Below are positions 1-11,604 of a DNA stretch of 64,000 bases, piece by piece. A program made the translations under genes and the position numbers. The stretch comes from Lepas anatifera. Lineage: Eukaryota; Arthropoda; Thecostraca; Lepadidae. The stretch is taken from the NCBI GenBank assembly GCA_034440635.1, contig JAOTON010001130.1:972001-1036000 (forward strand), read 5' to 3'. The notes beneath the pieces are model-generated. The model saw only the letters and a list, made by a program, of their open reading frames with translations, had not been told where the DNA came from and did not search any database. Within the stretch, counting starts at the first letter, position 1, and each line of letters starts with the position of its first letter.

Positions 1-91
1 TGAGCAAGTTAAGAGCAAACACTTAAATAGCCTTAGAAAAACTTAGTGTGTGGAAATTTAAGACAAAAATAGGATACGAAAATACATAGAG

Positions 92-206
92 ATGAGCCCG
101 GTTCCTAAGGGGTTCCCCAGCCCTGTCGAACAGCCCCGTGGGGGTCCCCCGACGGCCGTCGTACCCTTCCTTGGCCGAATTCTGACTTCGCCACTGACTG
201 TATTCT
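92..206 (-). repeat. hAT-like dispersed repeat fragment
   Basis: Read on the - strand this starts near CAGTGGCGAAGTCAG and continues with GC-rich sequence. It is clearly related to 12779-12930, and more loosely to 19230-19297 and 20820-20877. The CAGTGGCG start is like the termini of the hAT-type MITE proven at 47950-48230. The other end and target duplication were not found. Confidence 0.55.
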
Positions 207-291
207 TTTTTAGTGATGAGGGCTGCAATGACAACGTGCTTAGAACGGTAGACAAAGACAACGTTGCACAGTTTTCTTTTGACAGGATTGA

Positions 292-1292
292 CACTCACCC
301 GACTGGAGGGCGAAATTCGCCCTCTTCTTAGTTTTCCCCCGGTAACGCAGAAATAAAGAGACGCAGAACAGCACAACGTACAGTGCCTTATCTCTGATGA
401 ACTTAACGCATCTTAACATATTTTGTTAGGTCAGGTCAAGTTATGTCAAGGAGTTATTCAGGGTCAAGCGAATCGACCTCAAAACCAAAAATCACGTGTT
501 TAAAGCGGCGACTATGGAACATCTGCCTACTGGTCAGTTTCAAACTTTCACAATATGATGAGCTTATTAGCACCTATAAATCTGCTATCTCGGAATTTAA
601 TATAATTGATGTAAGATGGGGTTAATTTTAGGGTCACCCGATTATAGGTCTCTGGTGAAAAATAATAAGGGCTCGATTTCAGTCAATATTGGATAGATCA
701 ACTTGAAAATCCTCAAACCGTGTATTCTCACTATAAGCTTGATTACAGATTTGATTTTTTGACCATCTGACCTCCCAAAGGTCATGTGAGGTCACATGAG
801 CACACGGTGATTATTTTGCAAATGACTTCAGACTGAATGGAGATAAAACTTCAATTTTGCTTGCATGATGCATATCTTCTCACGGATAGTTGAATTATAT
901 GCAACATGACCATACCAGGTAACCATGTGACACTGAGCTAGCTCAATGTCGGGTGATTTTCACCATTTGACATAGGAAGGTCATATCATACATCATTCGA
1001 TTTGTCACAATGAGAGAAATCCAATGATGCATGAATATTTTTTCTAGTTCCGCTCAGTAAAAATATATGGGGGAAAATTTACACTGCCCTGTTGTAAGCC
1101 AATGGAACCTTTCTTGACCTCTGCTGACCTCAGTATTTACCTAATATAAAAATAGTTTCTTTAATTCCTCTTCGTTTCAACAGCTTTCTAACGCCGTCCG
1201 TAATTTTTTTAAACTTTTTGTTGGACATGAGATACGGGGGAATACGCCCCCCCAGCGGGGCGCGACATGCCAGAGACCCCAGCGGGTGCGTG
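292..1292 (+). mobile_element. Degenerate 1-kb TTAA-type element, copy 1
   Basis: This is a direct-orientation relative of 3434-4433, alignable along its whole length. The right end is followed by TTAA (1293-1296). The left flank is TTGA, one base off TTAA. The interior is rich in AGGTCA/TGACCT-like words. There is no credible coding frame, so it is a non-autonomous element of piggyBac- or Kolobok-like type. The superfamily is inferred only from the TTAA target and short terminal inverted repeat. Confidence 0.6.
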
Positions 1293-1296
1293 TTAA

Positions 1297-1859
1297 CAAT
1301 TGTCTCTAAACTCTATACAAGCCCTGTTTACAGCCGTGATGGTGCTGGCCAGTCACATAGGCTAACCGTTTTTCTTGGGGAGGGGGGGCAATCCGCAAGA
1401 TTGGACTACACCACGAGCAGTAGCTGTTGCTTTCATCTGAAGTCAACTGTATCTTGTTAGAGTACCAAATTCGTGTCATCTTCATATCCCACTTGTCTTG
1501 TTGCGTGGCGTGCGCATGGAAGTGCGCCAGCGCGCGCTCAGCGCCTTGATAAGCGGACTTCAAGGACTGCGCTCGATTTGGTGCTGCTCTGAGAAGATGG
1601 ACGTTGAGTCCAGAAAAAAATCAACAGCTGTTATTCGCGCAGTAGGCCAACCTAAAAGCCCCCGCCCCCCAAGTCAGCCCTGGAGCTGTGCGTGTCAGCG
1701 GGCCATGTGACCGTCCAGCATCACCACTCGTGGAAACCGAGCCACAGAAAACGCAGCAAGTGTTGACAGAAGGAAAATTGAACCGCCGTTTAGTTAGGCA
1801 CCGTGTCCGGCCGAGCCTGTCTGATACCTCCATTTACCGTTGGTGATTTCATTTTTCAG
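1297..1859. other. Upstream intron sequence, nothing recognised
   Basis: This lies between a TTAA element and the first visible transporter exon. It ends with a good 3' splice signal (T-rich tract then CAG at 1857-1859). Short open frames here match nothing I recognise. Confidence 0.5.
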
Positions 1860-1943
1860 CACAAAGGAATACAAGAAGCGGAAATGGTCGGAGCGGTACC
1901 AGTCCTCCCTGAAGCAGCTGAAGCCGGTGCGCACCAAGTCCAA
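1860..1943 (+). CDS. ABCC5: ABCC5-like transporter, exon A (N-terminal cytoplasmic part)
   Basis: This 84-nt internal exon has a strong acceptor (TTTTTCAG) and a consensus donor (GTAAGT at 1944). The first base completes an upstream codon and the last two bases (AA) are completed by G of the next exon. It encodes about 28 residues, TKEYKKRKW...LKQLKPVRTKSK. The LK-LKPVRT-SK pattern matches the segment of animal ABCC5 (MRP5) that precedes the first membrane domain. ABCC5-type proteins export cyclic nucleotides and organic anions across the plasma membrane. The exon is short, but the exact phase match to four further exons makes it convincing. The gene start is upstream of the window. Confidence 0.75.
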
Positions 1944-3433
1944 GTAAGTGCACTGAAGACCTTCCCATTAGAGTCTGTGCAAATTACGCTCAAGTAAGCG
2001 CGTGTAATTATAATGTCTTCCATGATTATACTGCTCATTTTGTTCATTCATCTTACATTAATTGGCACTGCTTAATTCTTCCAAAATGCATAGCAAATCT
2101 GAGAGACATTTACCACACAGTGGGTCTGTCCTAATTTAAATCACAGACACACTAAATCACACTATGTCCCGTATCAAAACAAATAACACAGTCTAGTTTA
2201 TCCCAAATAAGTAAGCTTGTACGTGAATATATCTTAATTTTCATTGAAGGATCAGCAAAAAAACAACGTAACTATAAACTTACATCCACAGAAATTCAGG
2301 TAAAATAATGCGCGTGTGTCACTGTCCTTGCTCGGGCGGAAATGACCAGAGGTGGACGACGCCAGGCGGCAGCCGAACGGAGCCGGAAAGCCTGATTTCA
2401 GATTGCAGTAATAAATGACCGAAAAAGGTAACCTGTCGGAAAAAACAACTTATTACAATATCTAAAAGAGATACGCATTCTGAAACCTTACACTCAAATT
2501 AACGGTTCGATGCACATTTTACTTTTCTGACCGGAAGCGCTGCTAGCGCCATCTGTGGTAGACCCGGCAGATGATCACTCTGTACCGTTTGGCCCCGTGT
2601 CACCACATATAACATGGATTGGACAAATTAGCACGCTGTTTATGAAAATGGGTAAAAGCTATACACAGTGTTATTGGAGGAACAAGTCTACACATATTAA
2701 TCAGTTGATATCAGCACATGATTGATCTTGGGTCAGACCACTTTTACATTTTGACCTAATATGGGTCATATTAAAAATCATTCAATCTGGCCAATTCGCC
2801 GTAACGAGTGGTATCTAATGATCCCTCAACATTGGACATAATTAACCCAGTCAGAGGCTAGAGCTAGAAAAAGATGTTCCTGTCCTGCCACCTCCGTTGA
2901 CCAGAAATGACCTCAATAGAAACCTGAGAAAAATGACCGACATTTAGTTACGTTATCATTCTCACAGGCTGCCTATTGCCGTTTGCGTTTTTTTTTCTTG
3001 CTACCTTGCATAGGAGCCGATATTTATTGGGTTTTCGACCGCTTCAATTACCACCAAGTAGTAGCAAAGGTGAATAGGAGACCACATGGGACAGCATTCA
3101 ACATTATGAATTAATCATTTCAAGTCACGTGGTGTATTGATGATGCTACATCTCAGCGCCAGACGAGGAGTCTCGTTATGGCTCTGACTGGTGGGGCGAG
3201 GCCTTATTGCGTGCTCTGAGTGCCTGTGCATACGTCTCGGGATGCCCGCTCGCACTGGCTCGGAATACTGATCTTGTATTTTCCTTTCACTCGTTCATTG
3301 GGGATTAGAGGTCGATGGTCCTACCCTGTTGCCTGCCTTAGAAATGAGCCAAGATGAAGAATGGTGAATAATGTCAGTTAGATATAGTAACAAAGGCCTT
3401 AGTTATCATAAGGCACTTGTCCAATATCTTTAA
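1944..3433. other. Intron A, first part; no gene seen
   Basis: Intron sequence after exon A. It contains scattered GACCT/AGGTC words around 2700-2770 and 2880-2940, probably debris of the repeat families seen elsewhere. No open frame of note was found. Confidence 0.5.
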
Positions 3434-4433
3434 CACGCCCCCGTCAGGGGAGTGAAACTCACCCCCACCCCCTTCCTGGTTTTCCCCAGATGATGCAAAC
3501 ACGAAGAGACGCAGAACAACGAAACTTACAGTACCCTATTCCTGATCAATTTTACGCATCTGACCACATTTTTTAGGTAGGTTATGTCAGGTCTAGAAGC
3601 TATTCGACCTCAAAGCTAAAATCACGAGTTCGAAATGGCGCCTAAAGAACATAAGCCAACCGATCAGTTTGAAACTTTCACAATATGACGAGGTGTATTA
3701 GGGTCTACAAATCTGCTATCTCAGAATTTTGATATTGTTGACCTAAGGTGGGGTCAATTATTTGGTCACCCCATAAAAAGTCTCGGTGAAAAATAGAAAG
3801 AGCTCGTTTTCAGTATATACTGGATAGATAAAGCTGAAATCCTCAAACCGTGTGTTTTTACCACGATCTTGACCATAAATTTGAGTTTTTGACCATCTGA
3901 CCTCTCAAAGCGTCATGTCAGGTCACGGGAGCATTCAGTGATTGTTTTGCCAATAACTTCTCACTGAATTGAGATAAAGCTCTTGTCTTACTTGCATTGT
4001 GCTTATATTGTCACGTGGAGTCGATTGATATGCAACATGACCATACCAGGCCAACCTGTGACACTGACCTAGCTCGATGTGAAGTCACTTAAAATTGGAC
4101 ATAGCAAGGTCATATTATACATCATTCGATTTGCCACGATGAGAGGAATCCAATGATGCATGAATATTTTCCCTAGCTCCGCTGAGTAAAGATATGGATG
4201 CAAAAATATGCACTGCCTTGTTGTAAGCCCATGGAACTCTTCTTGGCCTCTGCTGACATTTATGTTGACCTGATATAAAAATGTTACTTTCATTTCTCTT
4301 CGTCTCGTCAAGAGCTTTCGAACGCCGTCCGTAATTTGTATTAAGCTTTCCTGAAAAATGAGATACGGAGGGCGGCGAAATACGCCCCCCTCCCAGCGGG
4401 ACGCGTCATGCCAGGGACCCAGCGGGGCGCGTG
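3434..4433 (+). mobile_element. 1-kb TTAA-flanked non-autonomous transposon, copy 2
   Basis: The element is exactly 1000 bp between TTAA (3430-3433) and TTAA (4434-4437). The left end reads CACGCCCCCGTCAGGGG and the inverted right end reads CACGCGCCCCGCTGGG, an imperfect short terminal inverted repeat. It is a full-length relative of 292-1292. TTAA duplication is typical of piggyBac and Kolobok transposons. It has no transposase, so it is non-autonomous. Confidence 0.7.
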
Positions 4434-4840
4434 TTAATCAATTTTGAGTCATCCAGCAGGGATTTATGTCACCCAGATTTTCTTACTGGTGAATACCACA
4501 TAATCAGGTTGCCAGGGCTATGGATTTAGTTATATTTGCGTGTGCCCGGGCACCCTCAATGAAACCTTGAGTTAATGATAATCTTCGCCCTGGCAGGGGT
4601 TCTTTTACCCCCAAGATTTTTCCGAGACGGCCGGAAAACGTAGGTGAGCAGCGCCACCGTACTTTGCATAGCTGTCAAATGTTCTTTTTTTACTAATTTT
4701 CAAAAAAATTGCGTCCAGGTCATGTTAGGTCAGGCCACCTGGTCAAGTTAAGTGACCACACCTCCAAAAAATACTCGAAGTGGCACCAATGAGGTTATCT
4801 TTAATCTATTGATCTGAGATTCATAATACAGAATAAGGCC

Positions 4841-4930
4841 CAGGGGCGCCGCCACGGAAATTTTGCAGGGGTCACGGACCCGGGCTGGTGCTGACCGGGG
4901 GAGGTGAATTTTGAGCATATTTGGTACCTG
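4841..4930 (+). repeat. hAT-like repeat start (CAGGGGCG family)
   Basis: It begins CAGGGGCGCCGCCACGG and shares the order 'CACGGAA-TTTT, GGACCC, GG-CTGGTG' with 13664-13735 and partly with 33559-33620. CAGGGGCG is the same terminal motif as in the complete hAT MITE at 47950-48230. No partner end was located. Confidence 0.4.
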
Positions 4931-6620
4931 ACAGCATTAATGACGATGGAGCCAAAACTTTTGGGGGGACCTCCCCATGGTTGGCCAACAGGGAGGGATG
5001 CGTCCCCCCCGCTTTCGGCGCCCATGATAAGGCCACCGATTACAACAATATGTAAGGACGGGATTTTCGATATCGGTGATCTAGGACCATATAAGAACCA
5101 TGGCCTCCCCGTTGTAAGCCCATGGGAAAATTGTGAAATGCCTGGCTTTCCGTCCGCACTGTTCAGATCAAGTTCAAAATTTCAGGGTCACACGTTCATA
5201 ACCCATTACTGAGGCTGGCCGTGAGAAATTTTTGCTATAACCTTCTCGAGGTGATCTGAGGCCAAATAAATGATTTTGAATAAGTTTCCCTATAACTTTT
5301 GAGTTGATTTTGCCATCATTGCTTGTGTTTTGTCACCGCGAGTCCAATGATGTACTTCATGACCATACCAGGTCGTCGGGTCAATTCGTTGACCTAAGGG
5401 CAGGTCAAACTCAGAATTTCACATAGTATAGTGCAATCATATGTCATTCGATTTGTATTAATTTGAATGTAGTGGCAATCAGTTGACCAGCATCCACTGC
5501 ATTCTCAGGCTGCTCGTCACCGGCCACGTGACGCAGCAATTTGCCAAGTTGTCTGTTTCTGTTGTGACTTTGCTGATATTTCAGTTCCCATTATGATGCA
5601 AAATAGCAAACTATATAAATAAATTAACGTGGGGATTACCATGGTCTTAGAATTACGACTGTATTCACGTTTTGTGCGGAAGGTATTCGCGAAAAAACAA
5701 ACACCCATAGTACGGGTAGCGTACCGTCCTTGACCTCAATTGACTGCTACCCAAGCCTGACCTTAACCGGTCAGCCACTGTCGGTACGTGCCTTATGATA
5801 GCTTTCAAATGGCCGCACAAACACCGTCCTATATTGCCTCTTAGATAAGATATATCTCGTCTAATTCGTGCATGTTTCATATTTTGGCCAAAGGGTATAC
5901 CTATGCTAAAATGTCCGAAGTTCAGTTAAACTTCAAAAGCCAATTTAAAGTGATAATGTATATGTATATATATATTAGTATATTTCAGGAGAATATTTTC
6001 GTATAAACAGCGCTGGTTAAATTTGATGGCTGATGTTGCTTTTAAGATCTTCTTATTAGTTCGGATGATTGAGTTGACGATGTTTCTTTCTTCTGTTTAA
6101 ATCGTAGACCATTTCGCCAAAATTCATAGATAAGGAAATTAATAGGATTGGAAGAGTTAATATCATGTGAGGTAAGTAATATGGAACGCATTTTCCGACC
6201 GGTTTCACTTTATTTTTTAAAGCATAATCAGGACAAAACATTGGATATTCTGTTGAGGAACAACCTAAGTGGGCTCCGAGAGATTGCAACACATATTTGA
6301 ATAGCTTTTTACACGAGCAACAGTGTAACAACAAGCTTCGTCTGAGCAGATCAATATGATGTACAGCATTTTAATTTGGCAAGGAAAAGTTTAAATTAGG
6401 CAACGCAGGTTGAAAATTAAAATAATGAGTATGTTTCTAGAGTACGTATTGAAAAACCTAACTGCGAAATATTTACGATATCAATATGACAGTGTACATA
6501 AACGACTAAAATACATTTCATGTTGAGCAAATCTAAAACACAATCGAACACACTTCAGCTATTTATGTGAGCATGCTATTAAACATATAACCGCACCTCA
6601 AATAAATAAAAATTAACTAC
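4931..6620. other. Intron A; old repeat debris, no gene
   Basis: GACCT-rich debris continues to about 5410. The remainder to 6620 is AT-rich intron. The short open frames on both strands look random. Confidence 0.45.
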
Positions 6621-7823
6621 CTAACTAAATGAGGATTCCTGTGGATAGCTCCTGCCGCTTCTGTGCCCACGTGCTACTGTGGACACAGATGCGGGAGGCA
6701 CAGTATCCCCACCTCGGACATCTTCACAACCGCTTCTTCCTCCTCCATCATCTGTGCAGTTATGGGTTACCAAGGCTGCCTGCTGCTTGGTGCCCCATAA
6801 AGCTAACTTTTCCAGTCTATTGTTCCGCTGGCTGCATATGGGAGGAGCGTATTCACGAATATATATGGCCTCTGCTATTTCGATACGTCTGGCATCACTC
6901 AAATGAACTATTTCAGTGTTGTCAACAAGGTGTTTTCGGGTGAGGGTGATGTTGTGCTCAGTTTGCATATGGTCTTTTATGGACGACTTCTGGAGGTGCA
7001 TCGTCAGCCTGCGAGACAGGGTAGTTAAAGCGAAGCCAACGTAATGATTTTGACGGAGTCTACAACCGTCGTCTGGGCAGTTAAACTGGTACATTACGTT
7101 GGTTCTATTCAACTTCCCTGTCTCGCGGGGATTGTTACGCATCAGTAGATCCTTCACTTTCCTACTCGTGTAATATATTCAAAGTCCTATTCTAGTGTTT
7201 ATGTCCGTACACTTGATGTTCTTGCGCAGAACGTGTTGGAGAACTTGTTCATCGGTCTTGTGGGCTGTGTTCATATAATTTTTATAGTAGAGTTGGTATG
7301 TGGCTTGTGTTGGTGGTGAGTGCTGTGTAGAGTGTTGGTGATTGAGTTGTCGTTGGATTTCTGTGTCAACCTGGGTGTTGGTGTATCCATTATTGACTAA
7401 AATTTGTTTGACTCTGGAAAACTCTTCGTGTGTGGCTTGGTGGGTAGAGCAATGGGTGATCGCACGGCGTACAAATGATCTAACTACGCTGTTTTTGTAT
7501 CGGGAGGGGCATTCGCTTCTGGCATTAAGTGTGTGTCCTGTGTCCGTAGTTTTTCTGTATACGCTAGTTATGTACTGACTGGTACCACTCTCTATAGTGA
7601 TGTCTAGAAAGGGTAAAACATTATCTCGCGATAATTCAAAGGTGAAATGCAGTACAGAGTTTCGTTCGAAGTCCTGGATCAGATTATGAAGATGATCTAC
7701 GGTTTGAATATCTAAAAAACAAGCATCACAGCAGCGCAGGTACACATGGGGTGCTTCCGGAGAAGTGCTAAGCACCTCGTTTTCAACGTTAGACATATAG
7801 AACTCCGCAAGTAGTAAGATCAT
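6621..7823 (-). pseudogene. Penelope-like element: RT C-terminus plus GIY-YIG endonuclease, broken
   Basis: Two - strand frames join across a break near 7160-7178. The upstream frame (7179-7823) holds the end of a Penelope-type reverse transcriptase: a remnant of the YxDD box reading LRCCDAC, then DNVLPFLDI. The second catalytic Asp of the box is lost. The downstream frame (6621-7157) holds the GIY-YIG nuclease region: NVMYQFNCP with following cysteines, then YVG, SRRLTMHL and IKDHM. Penelope-like elements copy themselves by target-primed reverse transcription. The 5' part is missing. Bases 6888-7487 are repeated in inverted orientation at 7822-8425. Confidence 0.8.
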
Positions 7824-8425
7824 TTGTACGCCGTGCGATCACCCATTGCTCTACCCACCAAGCCACACACGAAGAGCTTTCCGGAGTCAAATAAATTTTA
7901 GTCAATAATGGATACACCAACACCCAGGTTCACACAGAAATCCAACGACAACTCAATCACCAACACTCTACACAGCACTCACAACCAACACAAACCACAT
8001 ACCAACTATACTATAAAAATTGTATGAACACAGCCCACAAAACCGATGAACGAGTTCTCCAACACATTCTGCGCAAGAACATCAAGTGTACGGACACAAA
8101 CACTAGAATAGGACTTAGAATATATTACACGAGTAGGAAAGTGAAGGATCTACTGATGCGTAACAATCCCCGCGAGACAGGGAAGTTGAATAGAAACAAC
8201 GTAATGTACCAGTTTAACTGCCCAGACGAAGGTTGCAGACTCCGTCAAAATCATTACGTTGGCTTCGCTTTAACTACCCTGCCTCGCAGGCTGACGATGC
8301 ACCTCCAGAAGTCGTCCATAAAAGACCATATGCAAACTGAGCACAACATCACCCTCACCCGAAAACACCTTGTTGACAACACTGAAATAGTTCATATGAG
8401 TGATGCCAGACGTATCGAAACTTAG
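7822..8425 (+). pseudogene. Inverted second copy of the Penelope-like fragment
   Basis: The + strand copy of the linker and GIY-YIG region has an open frame 8024-8425 carrying NVMYQFNCPDEGC, YVGF, RRLTMHL and IKDHM. It is nearly identical to the - strand copy, so the two make a large palindrome with a spacer of about 330 bp (7488-7821). It stops abruptly at 8425, where the LINE begins. Upstream of 8024 a stop interrupts the frame. Confidence 0.75.
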
Positions 8426-9366
8426 ACACCTGCTTAGCATGTATGGTTTTTACGTTACTAACAGCTCCCGGCCAACCTATAGACCAGCGCAAAGCCTGCT
8501 TGACATTTTAGCAACCAACAGACCTGATTTAGTGCGTCGCGCAGGTGTAACAAGATGTCATTATGGTGGTCCTCATGACTACTAGAGTTGCTCTGGCTAA
8601 TGACAGTCGCACAACTGCTATAAACGCATCGCGTGTGTTCAAACGAGCACTTGGTAGAGTTGACCGAACCGATTTTAATTTGCAACTGTCTTGTTCTGAC
8701 TGGTCCCGCGTTTATGATGCCGTTTTTCCCGATGATAAGTGGCGTGAGTTTAAACTGATTTTTATCCATGAGCTTGACATTGTTGCCCCTTATCGGCGTG
8801 TATGCGCCCGTGATCATAAATCGCCTCCATTATCGGCTGGCACCCGGGACCTGCTGCAGCGCCGCCGCGCGGCTCTATCTGTAAACGACCGAGATGAATA
8901 CACGCGTGTTAACCGACTGTGTAGATCTGCCATCCGCCGTGACAATGTTAGGCTTTACAGTAGGGAGATTGCCCAGGGACGCCGTGGTGGACTCTGGCGG
9001 GTCCTTCGGCCTGTAGTTGGCCAAAAGAAGCAGTCGTGCTCCATACCCGACATCACACCAGACGCACTGAATGATAATTATGCCTCATTAGGACCCAATA
9101 CGGCGCGGAGTGTACCCCTTCCTTCGGCTGAAGTAACCACACTCTTGCCTCGGGTCTCAACAACCTCCTTTAAAGTACATCCAATTGATATCAACACTCT
9201 TTGCATCACTTTAGGTACCATGCGATCTTCAAAATCAACAGGCTTAGATGGAATTAGTGTCGAAATGTTGCAAAAGTTTTTCTTTGGTGTACGCTTCGCG
9301 CTGTTGGATATTATTAATTCCAGTCTTGTTAGTGGCCAGTACCTAGCACCTGGAAGCATGCTTTAG
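8426..9366 (+). pseudogene. CR1/Jockey-like LINE ORF2: endonuclease end and RT start
   Basis: The first frame (8400-8585) reads SLLDILATNRPDL and YGGPHDY, the C-terminal end of an APE-type endonuclease. The next frame (8563-9366) covers the linker (RRDNVRLYSREI) and the RT entry motif SSKSTGLDGIS (K-TGLDGI). Frame changes lie near 8580 and near 9345. After the second change the sequence continues as WKHALVTPIQKSK and RPISILP, again typical RT. The 5' end, including most of the endonuclease, is missing, as usual for truncated LINE insertions. Confidence 0.8.
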
Positions 9367-9368
9367 TT

Positions 9369-10647
9369 ACGCCCATCCAAAAGAGCAAGGTAGTTGCGGA
9401 ACCAGCTGATACCCGCCCTATATCTATTCTTCCGGCCATAACTAAAATCGTCGAACGTGTTGTGCAAAAACAGCTCACTCAGTACTTGGAAGACAATTTC
9501 TTATTTTCGGACGCGCAACACGGATATAGAAAACTTCATTCTACTGAGGCAGCGCTTCATGTCATTACCGATACAGCTTTGCGGGCCATGGACCTGGGCG
9601 AAATTGCGATTCTAGTACTTTTGGATCTTTCAAAGTGTTTTGACGTGGTCCCGCATACCAAATTACTTGAAAAACTGGCACTCTATGGAATTGACACTAC
9701 CTGGTTCCGCAGCTACATTGAGGGTCATACACAGCAGGTGCAGCTGCGTGGAAACGTGACCGGCGCCGAGCGCGGAGCGGGCGGCAACTGCCGAGTAGGG
9801 GGTGCCTGTCCAACCAGCTGCGTCTGCAGAACTGGGGGTCAAAATTTGTCTAAAACACGGGATATTAAAACTGGTATTTTTCAACGAGGTGCGCTTGGTT
9901 GTATTTTGTACGCGCTTTTTGCGAACGACCTGAGCTTGTGTCTAGGTGAAGGAGTAACGACGGTCTGTTATGCGGACGACACGAGTATCATGGTTTGTGG
10001 TAAAAAACAAGATTTACATTTGGCTATAACCCGTTTGGAATCTGCCCTCAGTTCTGCCTTCAATTGGTTCTGCCATAATGGCATGAAAGTCAACACTCAG
10101 AAGACGCAGATGGTTGTGATAGGTACCCAGGCCATGCTCCGCGGTCTGCCTCCGGTCACCCTAAATTTTTGTGGGAATACCATTCATGACTCACGTGTTG
10201 TTAAAAGTCTCGGAATCGTTATTGATAGACACCTTTCTTATCAGTCTCATGTTGATTCAATCACAAAAAAGTGCACAGGCATTCTAATGGCTCTAAATCA
10301 TGCGCGACATGTGATCCCCACATCGGCTTTAAAATTAGTTGTTGAATCTTTAGCCATTTCAATCGTCCGGTACTGCATCTCTGTGTATGGTTCCTGTGGT
10401 GCAACTCAGGTGCACCGTATTAAAAAAATTCTACATTTCTGTGCGCGTGTGGTGTCCGGCCGACGTCGATATGACCACATATCAGACGTTATGGAGCTGC
10501 TGCAATGGCCTTCTGCCCGCCAGCTGATCACATATCACTCTGTAAGCGCTGTTGAAAGGATTGTTAGCTCGGGACGACCCTCTTGTGTTGCGGCAACTAT
10601 AGGAGAGCCAGCCCTTCGTGTACACAACCACGACACTCGCAACGCCG
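9369..10647 (+). pseudogene. CR1/Jockey-like LINE reverse transcriptase, main domain
   Basis: The long open frame starts at Met 9462, but the domain begins upstream. Visible motifs are HGYRKLHSTEAAL, LLDLSKCFD (catalytic Asp about residue 55), QRGALGCILYALFANDL, YADD (residues 170-173, intact), the MKVN-QKTQ region, and the thumb/C-terminal RYCISVYG and CARVVSGRR-YDH. Residues about 97-127 (9750-9842) are a GC-rich Gly/Cys insertion not expected between HTQQVQLR and LSKTRD. Similarity fades at about residue 395. The open frame runs on to 11087 only through unrelated downstream sequence. It encodes RNA-templated DNA synthesis for retrotransposition and is inactive as a whole because its 5' half is broken. 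Confidence 0.85.
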
Positions 10648-11230
10648 GGCAGCGGCCCGGCCCGGCGACAACCCAAGACACAAGAGCTGCGCCGTCGCTC
10701 TCTTCCTGGATCACGATGTCACCGATTTTCTTTTCAGGTTTTAGTCATCACCAACCAGTTGGCTGGCGTTGTCAGGTGTTTCCAGAAACTGGAGTATGTG
10801 CGCATCTTGGCAGCGGTAGGAGTGGCGATTGGTGTGCATGTCTCTCACGTCCAGCACCTCCACTGACTTCCTCACACATTCTAGAAGCCTTCCCACAACG
10901 GTATGTGGACCTGACTACGACAGCAGCGGCGGAACTTCTGGACTTCTCTAGGCCGGCCTTCTCATTCGTGAGCGAGGAAAGGTTTCAACTAGTCCGTTGT
11001 CCCAAGGAGCTGCTGAAGCCCGCACAAGGTGCACTCGGGATGCACAAGCCTGAGAGCTGCAAAGTTTTGAGCATACTTCTGGGCTGACTTGCAGCTGGAT
11101 GGCTTAAATAGAGAGGACGCCTTCCAGCTCAGCTCAGACGCAGACCCCCACGATCCACATCAGTTAATAAAGATTGATCACAACAAACTGGTGTCTGCAT
11201 CAATCAATAATCTCAATGCAGAAAGATCCG
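10648..11230 (+). mobile_element. Possible LTR-retrotransposon fragment (LTR end plus primer site)
   Basis: Sequence next to the LINE has an LTR-like order: TTAAATAGAG (TATA-like, 11104), AATAAAG (11166), a GGTGTCTGC stretch, then TTGGCGCAG about 11231, which resembles a tRNA primer-binding site. No duplicated LTR or gag/pol was found. The LINE frame remains open through here by chance. This is a suggestion only. Confidence 0.3.
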
Positions 11231-11604
11231 TTGGCGCAGTTTTCTAAGGGCTTAAGATAAAAGGCAAGGAAGAGCTAGGTGCAGTCAACCTGGCACTAGT
11301 GAAAAATAAAGGAATACAGCTGATCGAAGCAGAATGAATGAACATAAGCCGCTACAAAGAACTTACCAAAAAGGAGGGAGAGGTTCCTCAGATTCTGAGT
11401 GGGATCAGAAACTAAGAAGAGAAGGATGGAAAGAAAATAATGGGCCAATCTCGCAGCAGAAAGACAAAGGAGTCTTAAAGAGTTCGGCGTTCCTTTTACG
11501 GACGATTATAGCCTAAGTTAAGATATTCATGGGAAGTGAACTCAATGAGACCGAGAAGAACAAAATGTTCTATCTGGAAATATTGTACGCGAGAAACTCA
11601 TATG
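11231..11604. other. Intron A; nothing recognised
   Basis: Unremarkable sequence with no convincing open frame or repeat. Confidence 0.4.
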
